A stretch of DNA of 60,000 bases from Branchiostoma floridae (GCF_000003815.2 NC_049982.1:9244717-9304716), one strand, 5' to 3'. Shown: positions 48,101-58,927, numbered from the stretch's first letter. Notes: generated from the sequence alone by a model not told the origin. A program made the numbers and translations.

Positions 48101-51100
48101 GTATTTTCCCACCATTTTCCCGTAGGTCGAATATCAGTACAGTTGTCAAAAACGCATTACACTTTAAGAGTCAAGCCGGGTCCGCCCAGAGGTAAGGTAA
48201 ATGGCGATATGCCATTATACCAAAATCACACTTAAATCTTCCTATAAAGATGTCACAGAGGAAATTGACAAAACCCTGGAACCTCGAACACAAAGAGAAA
48301 GCACTACACCTTCAATGTGTGGTTACTGAGAATAGTTGTTCCATATAAGCAAGACAAAACGAAGGAAGACAGAGGGACACGCAGGGGGCAGTCAGCAAAT
48401 CAAGAGCATCTCCGAAAGAACAGACTGTCCTGCAATATATTTGGGGGAGTTGGAGAGACCTCTACGGGCCCTTCTACGGAACATAAGAGACCGAGTGTGT
48501 CATCGTCTGTGGTGAAACATCTCAGCAAGTTACAGCATAAGATACTGGGACATGTTATAGTGCTTGATCAGGATCCCGACTTGTCTGAGAGTGGTGCGAG
48601 GGAGGCCATGCAATAGGAGGTCGGGCAACAAATCACATTAAACAGGGACAGGGGGCGCCACTATTCCAGAGCTGTTTATGACCGTGTCCAAGTGGTGTCT
48701 TTTTACCTTCCCATCATGCAATGCGTGTATATCATTAAAATCATTAGCCAGGGAATTGTGCCATGTAATATCATTGTGCCCAAACTTCATCAAACAGCAG
48801 CTGTACTTACCGTCTGTCGGGGATTCACCCGATCCCTCAACTGAAGAAAACGAAATTTTGTTGATCAGTTTCACATTCAGAAAATCATGTATCTGATATT
48901 GGGTCACTTTGATTGGAAGGGGATGTGATGTGATCTGACAAGAAGGCAGCTGTACTTACAGTCAGTCGGGGGTTCACCCGATCCCTCAACTGAAGAAAAC
49001 GAAATTTTGTTGATCAGTTTCACATTCAGAAAATCATGTATCTGATATTGGGTCACTTTGATTGGAAGGGGATGTGATGTGATGTGATCTGACAAGAAGG
49101 CTGCTGTACTTACAGTCAGTCGGGGGTTCACCCGATCCCTCAACTGTAGAAAACAAAATTTTGTTGATCAGTTTCACATTGAATTTCAGAAAATCATGTA
49201 TCTGATATTGGGTCACTTTGATTGGAAGGGGATGTGATGTGATCTGACAAGAAGGCAGCTGTACTTACAGTCAGTCGGGGGTTCACCCGATCCCTCAACT
49301 GTAGGAAACGAAATTTTGTTGATCAGTTTCACATTCAGAAAATCATGTATCTGATATTGGGTCACTTTGATTGGAATGGGATGTGATGTGATCTGACAAG
49401 AAGGCAGCTGTACTTACCATCTGTCGGGGATTCACCCGATCCCTCAACTGTAGAAACTGGCAAAATGTTATTGATTAAGTTGTATATGTGTATGTGTATG
49501 TGCATAAAGGTCGAGGGTGAGTACAAAAATAGTGCCATTGGTTTTAAATCAGGTCGATTTTTCATCGAATGAGTTGAAATCTGGCACAAAGTTAACGACA
49601 TATATCCTCGCAGTTTGTAATTCCCTTTTATATGAGTCACTGAGCTGGTTTAAAGATGACCACATTCAAGGTCGTCCGTTGGAACTTACAAGCATGCGCA
49701 CTACCGTACCATTTATGGTTTGATTAAGAATTTCTCTGACTCACATTAAGATGTTGAAGAGACTAAACATGTCCAACCAAGCTACATATCTCTATAAGAC
49801 ACATCTCTATTTTCAACTCTGATATCCAAACAGGTTTTCTATCTTCGTTTCTGGGGTAGGGATTAAGGCTGCACTTCGTTTATTAAAGTTTTCTGTGAGA
49901 ACACTTTTTTATTAACTAAGATGAATAAAAAATTAGCATACTTCTTGCTGCTTTGACCAGTTACTAACTGTGCCAAGTTTCATTTCGTTTGGATGATGGA
50001 AAGGTAGTCTGCAAAAACCTAATCAACGAACCACATATTTGGCTACAAATCCAAATCACTCCATTCTACCAGCTGTAAAGAGGAGCGTATTTAACCACTG
50101 GGAGTTCAGAAATCAAAATTACCATGTAACCTATGGGTACATATAATACCATACTGGTTTTATTTCAGCTTTCTATGATAATTTCGAGTGAGTCAGATAT
50201 GGGAGAACCTATCGTCTAACAAGCTTCCAAGGGTGTGGTCCCTCACTTTCCAAATTGTTCAACACCAACTCCTGGAAAAACAGACGGACGGACACGACAT
50301 AGCTGGTTGAACACAACGCCTTCAAACTGAATGCCTTAATGTGCTCAAATTGCCTTTACCATCGCTCGGAAACTTGTCCAAGACAGTACTGTCAAGGTCA
50401 TGGAACATTAGACCAAGCAATGTGGTACTGCAGCGAAGTGTTTCCCACATGGGCATGGTTGGAAGGTTTCATGCGGAGATGGGTGATCCCAGACTTCCAC
50501 ATTAATAAGCATATGAGCACATTACATTTTTTTGCATTGGGATGGGGATGGATTAAAATAGGCTGTATTTGCTCAAGAGCAAATGTTGGCCTTTTTATTC
50601 TTCTATCTTTATTTTCATAAGGTAATCATTTCTGCTTTCATGTATGAGTTTACTTATGTGTATTTGAAAGACAATAAAAACACAAATACACACACTTACA
50701 CACACACACACACACACACACGTCACAGACACACACGAGAATGCATACACACAGACGCACATACACACAGTCAAAGGCTTGTGTGTGTTCACACTTATAT
50801 GCACACACAACACAAAACGTCTTTGTCCGTTCCTTAAACAAAAGACGACTTACTTGGGGCTTCACAAATGTAACAGTTCAAGTCCCTGAAAAGAAACACA
50901 TCATTGATCAGATTTAATGTATCCATAACTCAAGGAAAGTTCAAGTATGAAAAATCACTCTAAGTTAAAGAAGTAAATTTTGTCCTCAACTCAGCATCGC
51001 TGATGTAATCCAAGATGTCACTTTCCCGGCTGACCCAGTATCTGTAAAAATCAGAAAGACGTGATATTGATTGAGATATGGCTGTTATTTCTGCTTTCAA

Positions 51101-51527
51101 GAAGTTGTCATAATAGCTAGAGTGAAACATGTTCTTCTCATCGTCATTACAGGACATTAATAAATACACAGCAGATACATCATTCCCTATTGCCCTAAAC
51201 GGCAGGTTATGGACTGAGCTACACCTTGGTCAGGTATTAGGAAGAAGTAGTTTTCCGGTCTAAACGCATGTTTTGCTTTAATCCTCTTAACATTTTACCA
51301 CATACATGTATGTTTATACCAGAAAAGCCAATAACAGAGACATGACGAAACTCACGGCACAACACTACTAACTCCCTCCATGGCTGCATCTCTGTCTTCC
51401 TCGCTATCAATCACAGCCAACTCGCCACCTCTGCTCTGACAGTCGGTAATCGCGTCGCCGAAGGTTTTCCCCTCGTCGGAGATAAAGAAGCACCTCCCGT
51501 CAGACTCGTGGTACCCATCGGGACACA
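44879..51527 (-). CDS. Gene B: C-type lectin-like domain, expanded linker, unknown domain
   Basis: Ten exons join in phase on the minus strand: three lectin exons (51527-50854), five tandem 30-nt linker exons (49447-48811) and two larger exons (46430-46152, 45178-44879). The lectin part is a close duplicate of gene A. Instead of a protease, the linker leads to about 190 residues of unrecognised, acidic sequence. The N gap (47037-47508) falls between linker and unknown domain, so an exon could be hidden there. The 3' end is either a TAA at 44831-44829 by read-through or lies farther on after the GTAGAA donor. Confidence 0.65.
45405..46080. repeat. ATGCAAAT-family repeat with cctccatgaa hairpin
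   Basis: Starts with the inverted repeat acctccatgaa / ttcatggaggt (45410-45432), then a gtgtgtgtctgtgtgtgtg run and words shared with 16730-17700 (ttttggaact.caggggcg, aaacttctgaaggggata). Confidence 0.6.
46152..46430 (-). CDS. Gene B exon of unknown domain, part 1
   Basis: A TTTTAG acceptor and a CCAG|GTGTGT donor bound 279 bases, phase 1-1. It reads FDYEAVITAWANSDVILDDA, VAEEIGMDTFLDDVSAYAEY, SITVQPERWALTYTDPRSPG and ALFLPETSNFDPNVGLP. Acidic, no Cys, with alternating helix-like and strand-like stretches. No family recognised. It joins both the linker exons and the next exon in phase. Confidence 0.72.
46846..47036. repeat. Left flank of gap, duplicated at 47513-47706
   Basis: The ~190 bases left of the N run are repeated almost base for base right of it (gtcaaacgcagactagtaaa ... 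gaaatagtgatgt), with a handful of indels. Confidence 0.9.
47037..47508. other. Assembly gap (472 N)
   Basis: A run of N. The flanking direct repeat suggests that two contig ends from the same locus, or two alleles, were placed side by side. Confidence 0.97.
47707..48309. other. Intron of gene B, nothing recognised
   Basis: AT-rich, no repeat or exon identified. Confidence 0.45.
48310..48700 (+). mobile_element. Penelope-like element fragment (GIY-YIG domain), copy 3
   Basis: The frame FGGVGETSTGPSTEHKRPS, VSSSVVKHLSKLQHKILGHV then SGAREAMQ, one stop, and ITLNRDRGRHYSRAVYDRV fits the order YIGET..R..EH, REA(I) and LNRDxGR of the GIY-YIG domain. The stop after REAMQ and changed residues make it inactive. 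It lies in an intron of gene B, in the opposite strand. Confidence 0.6.
48811..48840 (-). CDS. Gene B linker exon, fifth in transcript order (VEGSGESPTD)
   Basis: CTTCAG acceptor, GACG|GTAAGT donor, phase 1-1; ends in G so the next codon is GAA (Glu) with the 46430 exon. Confidence 0.7.
48960..48989 (-). CDS. Gene B linker exon, fourth (VEGSGEPPTD type)
   Basis: Encodes EGSGEPPTD; the last base is T instead of G, so the joining codon becomes TTT (Phe) where the outer copies give GTT (Val). Confidence 0.68.
49114..49143 (-). CDS. Gene B linker exon, third
   Basis: Same 30 bases as 48960-48989; acceptor CTACAG instead of CTTCAG. Confidence 0.68.
49269..49298 (-). CDS. Gene B linker exon, second
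   Basis: Same 30 bases as the third; acceptor region cctacag. Confidence 0.68.
49418..49447 (-). CDS. Gene B linker exon, first (EGSGESPTD)
   Basis: Encodes EGSGESPTD and ends GATG|GTAAGT. It joins lectin exon 3 in phase (A+TT, Ile). Confidence 0.68.
49448..50853. other. 1.4-kb intron of gene B
   Basis: No exon recognised. Holds a tttgctcaagagcaaa hairpin followed by tgttggcc (50567-50592) and the CA repeat (50689-50810). Confidence 0.5.
50689..50810. repeat. CA microsatellite
   Basis: (CA)n with a purest part near 50699-50720, then degenerate; syntenic with 32540-32625. Confidence 0.9.
50854..50885 (-). CDS. Gene B lectin exon 3 (DLNCYICEAP)
   Basis: Same protein as 32668-32699; one silent change (ATC to ATT). 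Confidence 0.8.
50991..51041 (-). CDS. Gene B lectin exon 2 (YWVSRESDILDYISDAE)
   Basis: Differs from gene A by a few residues (ESDI for DSED). Weak donor GA|GTTGAG; unlike gene A, read-through meets no stop at once (LRTKFTSLT then TAG). Confidence 0.7.
51356..51527 (-). CDS. Gene B lectin exon 1
   Basis: VCPDGYHESDGRCFFISDEG, KTFGDAITDCQSRGGELAVI, DSEEDRDAAMEGVSSVVP. Same borders and length (172 nt) as gene A. Differences are few and conservative, which suggests both copies have been coding since duplication. Confidence 0.88.
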
Positions 51528-52487
51528 CTGCAATAAAGTGTACCAATTCACGTTCAAATAAGGTTCCATGCTGTTATCACTTATCAGCTATCATTAAACA
51601 GGAGCTCAAAATCTCTACTTTGGAAAAGTATTTCCATGTAGGTCGCCCAAAAGTTTCTAATGTCTTTTAATTTTACATCATGTGGCATTAAAATGAAACC
51701 CTGGCGCGTTAAAGAGAATTTTGATCAATATGTGAGAAGAAGAAAGAGAAGAACAAGAAAATGGAAGAAAATGATATATTAGTATAGATATGTAGTTAAA
51801 TTGTATTGGAATCCGACCTTACTTTGGATTGTCAGTGCTGGTATTGTCAAGAACAACAGAAAAAAAAGGTATTGCCTCCCCATCTGGAATATCAGATTTA
51901 AAAAAACGGTTATATATCGTAATCACCATTGACATATTTACAAGCTAAGGAAAAACATCTTGTATCTGTTCTTGAAGCACCATAAATCGACTCTAGAAGG
52001 CAGATAAGATCAAGTTTGTTGCATTAGAGTCAGTATCTCAGGATCGACACAATGTAGTCCCTTTTGTTGCAGCATAAAAACAAACATAGAAGCATCGATA
52101 TCCTGTTTGGGGGTCAGAACATATCAGATATGGTACACATATCCATAGAAATCATGCATGATCGATCCACGAGGGGAGTGGCGTACACTGTCTCGGATTA
52201 CATTTACACTAGGGCCTGTTCATGACATCCCCTGATGCTGGGATTCAAGACCAACTTTAAATTTGCTTAGGGAAGACAAACGGAAGAATAGGAGGAATCG
52301 ATTGGACTTCATGAATTCAGCGCCAATCAAGTCCTTAGGGGTGTTCATGTACGTCGGTCTTTCTACGGAGAGCTTTGTAGGACTAAACTGGGAAAACAAG
52401 GAGAGGTCAAAGTAATTCTAAACATATGGGGGCATCTATCTACGGAGATTTGTACGGTGAAAGAGATGCCCTCCAAGTATCATGGGT
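51528..52487. other. Region upstream of gene B lectin exons
   Basis: Non-coding counterpart of 33345-34402. Confidence 0.5.
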
Positions 52488-52605
52488 TAAGAGACAGAAA
52501 CCTCACCTGGAGCAAAAAGCCAAAACCTCGCTTGATTTTGATTTTCAGTACAAATACAGACTGTGAAAGCGTGGCCTATCGATCCTTTTGACTTTAGGAG
52601 TTTTA

Positions 52606-52652
<47 letters not shown>

Positions 52653-52675
52653 GGCCAAGAGTTCATAGCGACGTC

Positions 52676-52717
<42 letters not shown>

Positions 52718-52755
52718 ACAGAATTCACCAAGCGTTGGATTGTTCACCCACTGAT

Positions 52756-52797
<42 letters not shown>

Positions 52798-53140
52798 ATT
52801 TACCCTACTGATGAAGTGTTGTTGCGATGTCAATCCTGCTCAGTACGAGAGGAACCGCAGGTTCAGACATTTGGTTCAGGCGCTCGGCTGATGAGCCGGT
52901 GGTGTGAGGCTACCATCTAAAGGATTATGACTGAACGCCTCTAAGTCAGAACCCCGCCCAGAGAGCAAGGATACGCGTGGCGCCTCCTTCGAAGTGGCAG
53001 GCGTAGGGCTGCTTCTGAAGTCCGGAAGAGCCACCAGCGACGACCATCCAGGGTCCAGGTTCACGACTACGCCGTCGGATTCCAAGGCTCGATCCGCACA
53101 CCAATCTCCTCCGGGGCCGAGGCGCTGAATCCTCTATAGA
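52488..53140 (+). rRNA. 28S rRNA 3'-end fragment, copy B (pseudogene)
   Basis: Begins gagacagaaacctc and carries long conserved words: ggtgtcagaaaagttaccac, agggataactggcttgtggc, gcgacgtcgctttttgatcc, ggaacgtgagctgggtttag and ctcagtacgagaggaaccgc. About 250-300 bases longer on the 5' side than copy A and closer to functional 28S. It is cut at the 5' side, so most of 28S is missing. Confidence 0.93.
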
Positions 53141-54139
53141 CATAGGGACATCGGAGGAGCCCGGCCTGGGCAGCAGCTCACCCCGATTCCAGCCTCAGCA
53201 ACTAGAAAGAGCACCCGTCGAGGATGGCGTTGCCCCGCGACCGCCGGCGCCTACGTCCTTGGTGCTGAAACGGGGTTCTTCCTTGCTAGAGGCCGTACGT
53301 CCTTCCCGTGTTGGTGTGTGTAGGCCGGGGCCGTCAGAGCTTGTCTCCAGGTGACAAGAGGTTTTTATCGTCCGTCGAGGCAGGGAGGACTTGCGGGCAA
53401 GCACCTTCGCCTTGTCGAGAGGCCATGGATGTGAATGTGGATGCCGGTCCCGTGCCGAGCCACGAAGACGCGGGCTCGATCCAATGTGGAGCTCCTCCGA
53501 TGTGCGAGTACGTGTATTAATGGGGGCAGCGTTTCACCGTCCCTGCTGCCGCAAGGAATGGGCCGAGCGGGTTGCGGCAGGCGCCGTGAAGGTCCGTGGT
53601 CCGCCAGCTCCACGGCGATATGCGGCTTTGCCCGTGGCCCGTCACGGTGGTGAGGGGGGGTGGGGGGTGGTTAGCGAGTACTGAAGGGGACACCTGACGC
53701 CGTGGCGGTGTGGACAAGAGAAAAGATGCGATGGTCCTTTGACTTTTCCCCGCCCTGGAACCTCAACGGGATCTGCATCGGGCAGCGGTGGACGGGCAGT
53801 GCGCACACCCAGTCCTGACCGACTGCAATCGCGGTGGGGGAAGCCCTTGGCCCGCTAGATCTAGCAGTCAGGTCCCTGGCGCCGGTGGGGGTCGACCGTT
53901 CGGGGTCTGCGGCAGCCGGCGAAGGCCCCGGACACCTCGTGGCCGCCTTTCGGTGTTTGTTTTTTAAAGACAGCGCTCTGTTGGGTGTCTGACCATGTCG
54001 TAGGTCGCTCAACCTACCCCGAGAGAGTGTTATTTTACTAATATACTAGCTCCAACCGACTTGGAAGGCGGCCGTTCCTCCGCTCCTACGGCCGGGGGCG
54101 TTCAGAAGCAGCGTCCCGGCGGCCTCCCCTTCCGTCTGC
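53141..54139 (+). other. rDNA spacer remnant, copy B
   Basis: GC-rich; shares gtgctgaaacggggttcttc and ggaaggcggccgttcctccg with copy A. Contains a G-run (53653-53666). ORFs here are compositional. Confidence 0.7.
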
Positions 54140-54461
54140 GTGGGAGTACGCCTTGCGTGCGAGTACGTATAAAACTGCCTCAGTTAAACTGAGAATGACT
54201 CATTAAATCAGTTATGGTTCCTTTGATCGTCACATCCTACATGGATAACTGTGGTAATTCATGCGGAAGAAGCGCCGACCTCACGGCCTGGCGTGCATTT
54301 ATCAGACCAAGACCAACCCGGGGTTCGCCCCGGTCCCTTTGGTGACTCTGGATAACCCAGCCGATCGCACGATCTTCGCACCGGCGACAGATCATTCGAT
54401 GGTAGGTTCTGTGCCAACCATTGTGGCAACGGGTGACGGGGAATCAGGGTTCGGAGAGGTA
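54140..54461 (+). rRNA. 18S rRNA 5' fragment, copy B (pseudogene)
   Basis: Contains actcattaaatcagttatgg, acatggataactgtggtaat and gcgccgacctcacggcctgg. It shares the gatcattcgatggtagg deletion and the 3' breakpoint (tagtctttcacctgcc) with copy A, and has its own 11-base deletion (tagagctaata missing). Confidence 0.92.
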
Positions 54462-54826
54462 GTCTTTCACCTGCCTTTTTGGTATGGTTATGTTTGGATA
54501 CAACGATATCTGATAAGTCCTCATTTACTAGATTGCGACATTGAGTCAATACTTCTTTGGCGATACCGACGTCAGAAGCACAGGCTTCGTTTTAAGGAAA
54601 AGAGTAATAACTACCGCAAGTTAGATTAAGCTGGACATGCTAAAATCAGTATTAGCTGATGCAGCGAGCCAAAAAAAGATAAATAATTGTCAAACGGGAA
54701 ACACTAAAATACTGTTAGAGATAGTGGCAAAATGCAACGACAATATCAAAATATTATCATATTCTAATATAATAGTCCACAATACAATGATGCAATCTTA
54801 TATTTAGAAAAAGATTAGGAACTTAC

Positions 54827-54903
54827 CATTGCTTCGTTGTACGTATCTGGATTGACGGTGAAATAAATCTAAACTGGGGACACAATTTGTGCCGTCAAAA
54901 TGT
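54827..54903 (-). pseudogene. Candidate upstream exon of gene B, with in-frame stop
   Basis: Counterpart of 36394-36479. In the same frame it reads ILTAQIVSPV, TAG, IYFTVNPDTYNEAM; AAG of copy A has become TAG. Splice sites are intact (CTTCAG, GTAAGT). If this exon is used, gene B is cut short at its 5' end; another frame of the exon is open but less protein-like. Confidence 0.4.
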
Positions 54904-55475
54904 CTGAAGAGTCGGTTGAGATGATTGAGGACTTTGTTGTTGGCGAGTTGGCCGTGTGATGTCAGTGGTCCTCGGGTGTCAGATCTGGTCTGGACAATCT
55001 AAGTTCCTACCAGGACTTTCCTACCAGGACTTTATCCCAAGCGACGGAGAAGTTTGCGCACTTGACGAAGACCAATTGCATAAAATATCGCGTCCACGCC
55101 CGTGTTTAAAAATAGAGGTATCTATGGCAACCCCTGGTGAGTGACGTCTCCCCTGAAGACGAACAGACATGGCAACGTGAACATGGGCGCTGCACAGGTG
55201 TGTTTACTCAAAGTTTATCACTGACAGAGTCAGCCACGCACCTCGACATATTAACTTTAATAAAGCTGTCTCGTATGTACTTAGTGCAAAGTTCTCCAAG
55301 TACAGTGGCTATCAATCGAATGCCTTTTCATCAATTTTGTAGATGAAACATTGAGTTTGAAGAAATATCTTGTTTTCCTTGAAATAGCAAAATAATTTTC
55401 GCCCCAGGAAAAAACCTTTTTCTTTTTCGGGGATGGTCAACATGACGAGAAAACACAACAATGGGCAAATAAAGT

Positions 55476-56320
55476 TTTTTTTTATTTTTTTTTATTGGTA
55501 TACATATAAGACAAGACACAGTGGTAAATGAACTCTAGCAAAGCTAATATTAACATTACCACTAGGACATTTGAAAATAAAATAAACAAAGGACAACAAT
55601 GTGAGATCAAATGAAATAGTAGTACAGCAGTGGGTCGACGGATCCAACAAATAAATGTATATACATACAAGATTTAAGGAAAATGTTCAATCAGTTTGAA
55701 AACGGTTGGTCTGGAGTATGTATGTCTGTGTAAGCTGCATAATGTGGTTATTTGTTTCTGTTGGTAAAGTGGGTGAACCCCTGAGTAAAAGTTGGGTTAA
55801 GACTGGGTCAGACGTAGTTTTCAAATCAGGGGTTAAAAGGTCTTGAAGGTTGCAGAGAAGGGTTTTTCTAAGTTGGTTGTAGTTAGGGCAGTACAATAAA
55901 TAGTGGACAACGCTTTCACATCGGGAGCCATAGCTACAAGAAGGACTATCGACTAAATTACGTGTGAATAAGCTAAAGTTCAAACTACAGGTCCCGATGC
56001 GGAGGCATGTGAGTAAAACGCAGGCGTACCTGGGGCCTTGACTAAAATGTGTATTAGGGGAAGGGCTAATATAAAATAAAGGTTGTGTTGTAGACTAATG
56101 ATAGTACTTGTAGAAGTGACACTAGTGGGGTAGTCATGACTGTAGTTCCAGACGTGAAACTTTTGGGATAGTTTTTTTAAAAAAGCTAGTGGCACCAACA
56201 TGAAAGTCGTGAGACTTGTAAACTTGATAAGTGATACCAGTATATCACTACACTGGCTTACTTCTTGAATGCAGAAATAAGTGACTTTTTGGTTTTGTCC
56301 CTTTAATTCATGTTGCAACG
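55476..56320 (-). mobile_element. LINE 3' end with A-tail, minus strand
   Basis: On the minus strand, LNFSLFTRNLVDSPSCSYGS, RCESVVHYLLYCPNYNQLRK, then LRGSPTLPTETNNHIMQLTQ and ILQTNRFQTD to a stop at 55689-55687. S-C-S-Y-G then C-E...H.L..C is the C-terminal zinc knuckle of several non-LTR families. A ~200-base 3' part ends in an A-rich tail (t-runs at 55476-55496). Upstream frame shifts near 55985 show decay. The insertion splits the SD-3 copy B. Confidence 0.8.
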
Positions 56321-57560
56321 TTTATGTTGACTATTTTGAAAATTCAGCCATGCATCTTGGTTTTTTTTACCCATCTTGTTTTCAACCATATTTTTTTTGC
56401 AGTCTGCAGAAGATGTTATGCATGAAAGCTACTTGCTGTGGCCTTAACTAGGTAAACTACTTTTCCAAACCAACGTCCCCCATGCATGCTACTTGTGAAT
56501 GGTGGTAATTCTATTACAGTAATATGAGTGACTGTTTTTGTAAAATCTGTTGCCTCCTTATAATAATTTTTTTAATGCTCAGACAATTTACAAAAATCTT
56601 ACCGTCATTCACTCGAGAACAACAGGACAGATTTCATCAGCCTGACAGTCTGGAAAGTTGTTTTTGTCTCAAACATACAGACGGATGCACTGTTTTGAGT
56701 GTATCATGAATAGCGAAGTGTGCTTGTTTATGAATCTCTTTGATATTTTGCATGAATTCCCCTCTGGTGACTTCAAAACAAGAGTTATTATGGAAGTCTC
56801 GTCTTATAAAAGGTTTTACCGCCATGTACAGCTCGGATAGTTTACCGAATCTTTAAAGCCATCAATTCGAGTCTCATACAGACAAAAACACTGTTTTGAT
56901 TGTACCGAGAATAGCGAAGTATGCTTGTTTATGGACATCATTTAATATTTTCATGAACTTCGCTCAGGCGACTTCAAAGCACGTTTGATAGTGTTTTAAT
57001 AGTGCAGAGGTATAAAATGTCAACATTAACGTATCTGTCTGAAAGCTTTTATCATACCGAAGCATTGCGCTGGTCGATATTCGGCGATGCTTATGTAAGT
57101 ACACCCTACACCGACATCGATGAGTTCCTTTTCTTGGTGAACTAGAACTTCCATCCTTATTTATATGGCTAGAAAATACCACATCCAATATGTACTTAGG
57201 ATAACATTCACGCTGCAGGTGTTACAGATTACAACGTATACTATTTCTCTACCCCCGCCTCTCTACGGCGTCAAAACTAACCAGTGTTACGTATACTACT
57301 GTAGATTCATCTTTTTTTTCAGCCTGGGGATATAGTTTTTCGTTAGCTATATAGGAAAGGATATTTTCGCGTTGTTTTAAGTTCACGGTCGAAGCAATAC
57401 TTTAGCATAGAGAAACCTTTAACGATTATATTACTTAGATGTGGAAATACACCGCCAAAAATAAAGGAGAAAATAAACCACCGCGAACATTTCAAGATTA
57501 ACAGTTGGCGTCACTTGGCTACTGTAGTATCATAATCTTATAACATCTATATGTATATAT
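56321..57560. repeat. Duplicated intergenic blocks
   Basis: 56635-56790 matches 37280-37440; 56806-57180 matches 39650-40020; 57235-57560 matches 40080-40400. No coding signal. Confidence 0.6.
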
Positions 57561-57619
57561 GTCACAGTAGAGATCACGATCCAGTAGAATCGTCGATTCT
57601 CCTAGGAGAGATCGCAATC

Positions 57620-57720
57620 GGAGTTTCTCCTAGGAGAAATCGCGATCGCAATCTGTACTAGTAGAATCGCCGATTCTACTAGTACAGATTGCGATCGGGA
57701 TTTCTCCTAGGGGAAACTCC
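57620..57720. repeat. 101-bp near-perfect palindrome
   Basis: Arms 57620-57669 and 57671-57720 are reverse complements with about two mismatches around a single central base. Each arm itself holds shorter palindromes (tcctagga, cgatcg, tactagta). A shorter palindromic stretch (gtagaatcgtcgattctcct) lies just to the left. Confidence 0.92.
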
Positions 57721-57799
57721 AATACAAACTCAAATTAAGCTAAGATGTAGGAATCAGCAATAATTTTTTTTTATTAACAATGATTTTATTGAGTATTAA

Positions 57800-58771
57800 C
57801 CCTCAAACACCCGACCTTTTTTTGCGACTAAAATGACCGAGTGGGGTCCAAACGGACCCCAAAATGTTTTGTTCATAAAATCTCAGTATCATTTCTTATC
57901 GGCGATCATTGTATATACATTACTTCGTCAATGTAAGAGGAAGATTTTGAAATGTTAAGGTGTTGCTAATTCCAACTCATTATCATAATTTATGCAAAAG
58001 TTCAGAAGGACCACATTTTGCACTAAACCTATTCCGACCAGATAGGAGAATTTTTAGGCCTTCGGCAACATTTATGTCGCATAACTCATGAACGGCTAGA
58101 GCTAAAGCTACGAAACTTATTAATTTATCACAAAATATTGTTCGCAAAAGTTTTTGGTCAAGAAAGTAAGTTTATAATTTTTGGGGGTTGCCATGGCAAC
58201 CATATTCTAACAGGCATATTTTTGTCAAAATTTGACAATTTCAATTCAAACAAGGTTTTCTTGGTAAACTACACCTGTTTTCTGACAACAATCAAATTCT
58301 ATGAAATTCAATGTAATTTTCATGACTTAAAATTTATAATTTATGCTAATTTCATTACGTCATTGGTCAAAATCCAAGATGGCCGCCCTGATTAGGCAAA
58401 TGACGTCATAATGTCGTCAAATTACATGTTGATGACACAGAAATTTTTCAGAGGATTTAGGTTTACATTCTTATTATTGTCTGAAAGTTTGGTAGTCATA
58501 CTATAAGTGGTTAAGGAGTTAGCCTCCAAAGTTTGTTTCAAAAACTGCACATTTTTGCTGGGGTCCGTTTGGACCCCAGAGGGACTGAACACAAACTTTC
58601 CTTATAATTTCCACATTATTGTACCAATCTTTGCGAAAACTTAGGAGAAGGTATAAGACATATTGACTGACAAAGTCACGGAAGGATTTTTTCTTTAGAT
58701 CAAAAATGTTCAAATGACACTTCAAAATGCATGCCTGGGGTCCAAATGGACCCCACTCGGGTGTTTGAGGG
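57800..58771. mobile_element. piggyBac-like non-autonomous element, TTAA flanks
   Basis: TTAA at 57796-57799 and 58772-58775 flank a 972-base element with 15-base perfect inverted ends ccctcaaacacccga. Ends beginning CCC and a TTAA target fit the piggyBac superfamily. Inside both ends and near 58560 lie copies of ggggtccNNNNggacccc palindromes. No transposase frame; the ORF at 58138-58395 has no recognisable domain. Confidence 0.85.
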
Positions 58772-58870
58772 TTAAATGCAAACCTACTAACCCATTACCA
58801 ACTACACTCGAGCCTACTTGTGTCGCTTCTACAATGTACCAAGATGTACCAAGGTTAAATAAAGGTTAAA

Positions 58871-58873
<3 letters not shown>

Positions 58874-58926
<53 letters not shown>
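58874..58926. repeat. (AT)n microsatellite
   Basis: About 26 perfect AT units. Confidence 0.97.

Positions 58927-58927
<1 letters not shown>

Larger units (their letters stand above)
48780..49460 (-). repeat. Array of five ~152-bp units, each with one 30-nt exon
   Basis: Unit spacing is 149, 154, 155 and 149 bases. Each has the exon with its splice sites plus conserved intron words (gatcagtttcacattcag, aaaatcatgtatctgatatt, gggtcactttgattggaa). Intron and exon are about equally conserved, pointing to recent tandem duplication or conversion. Confidence 0.92.
50825..55345. repeat. Segmental duplication SD-3, copy B
   Basis: Partner of 32640-37470. The LINE 3' end at 55476-56320 interrupts the copy, because homology to 37240-37440 resumes at 56635. 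Confidence 0.8.

Noticed and set aside
50583-50865. ORFs rich in His/Thr or Val/Cys
   Set aside because: Translations of a CA microsatellite. The same holds for 18058-18318 and 22191-22454.
53365-54012. ORFs of 65-113 aa on both strands
   Set aside because: Same reason: rDNA spacer of copy B.
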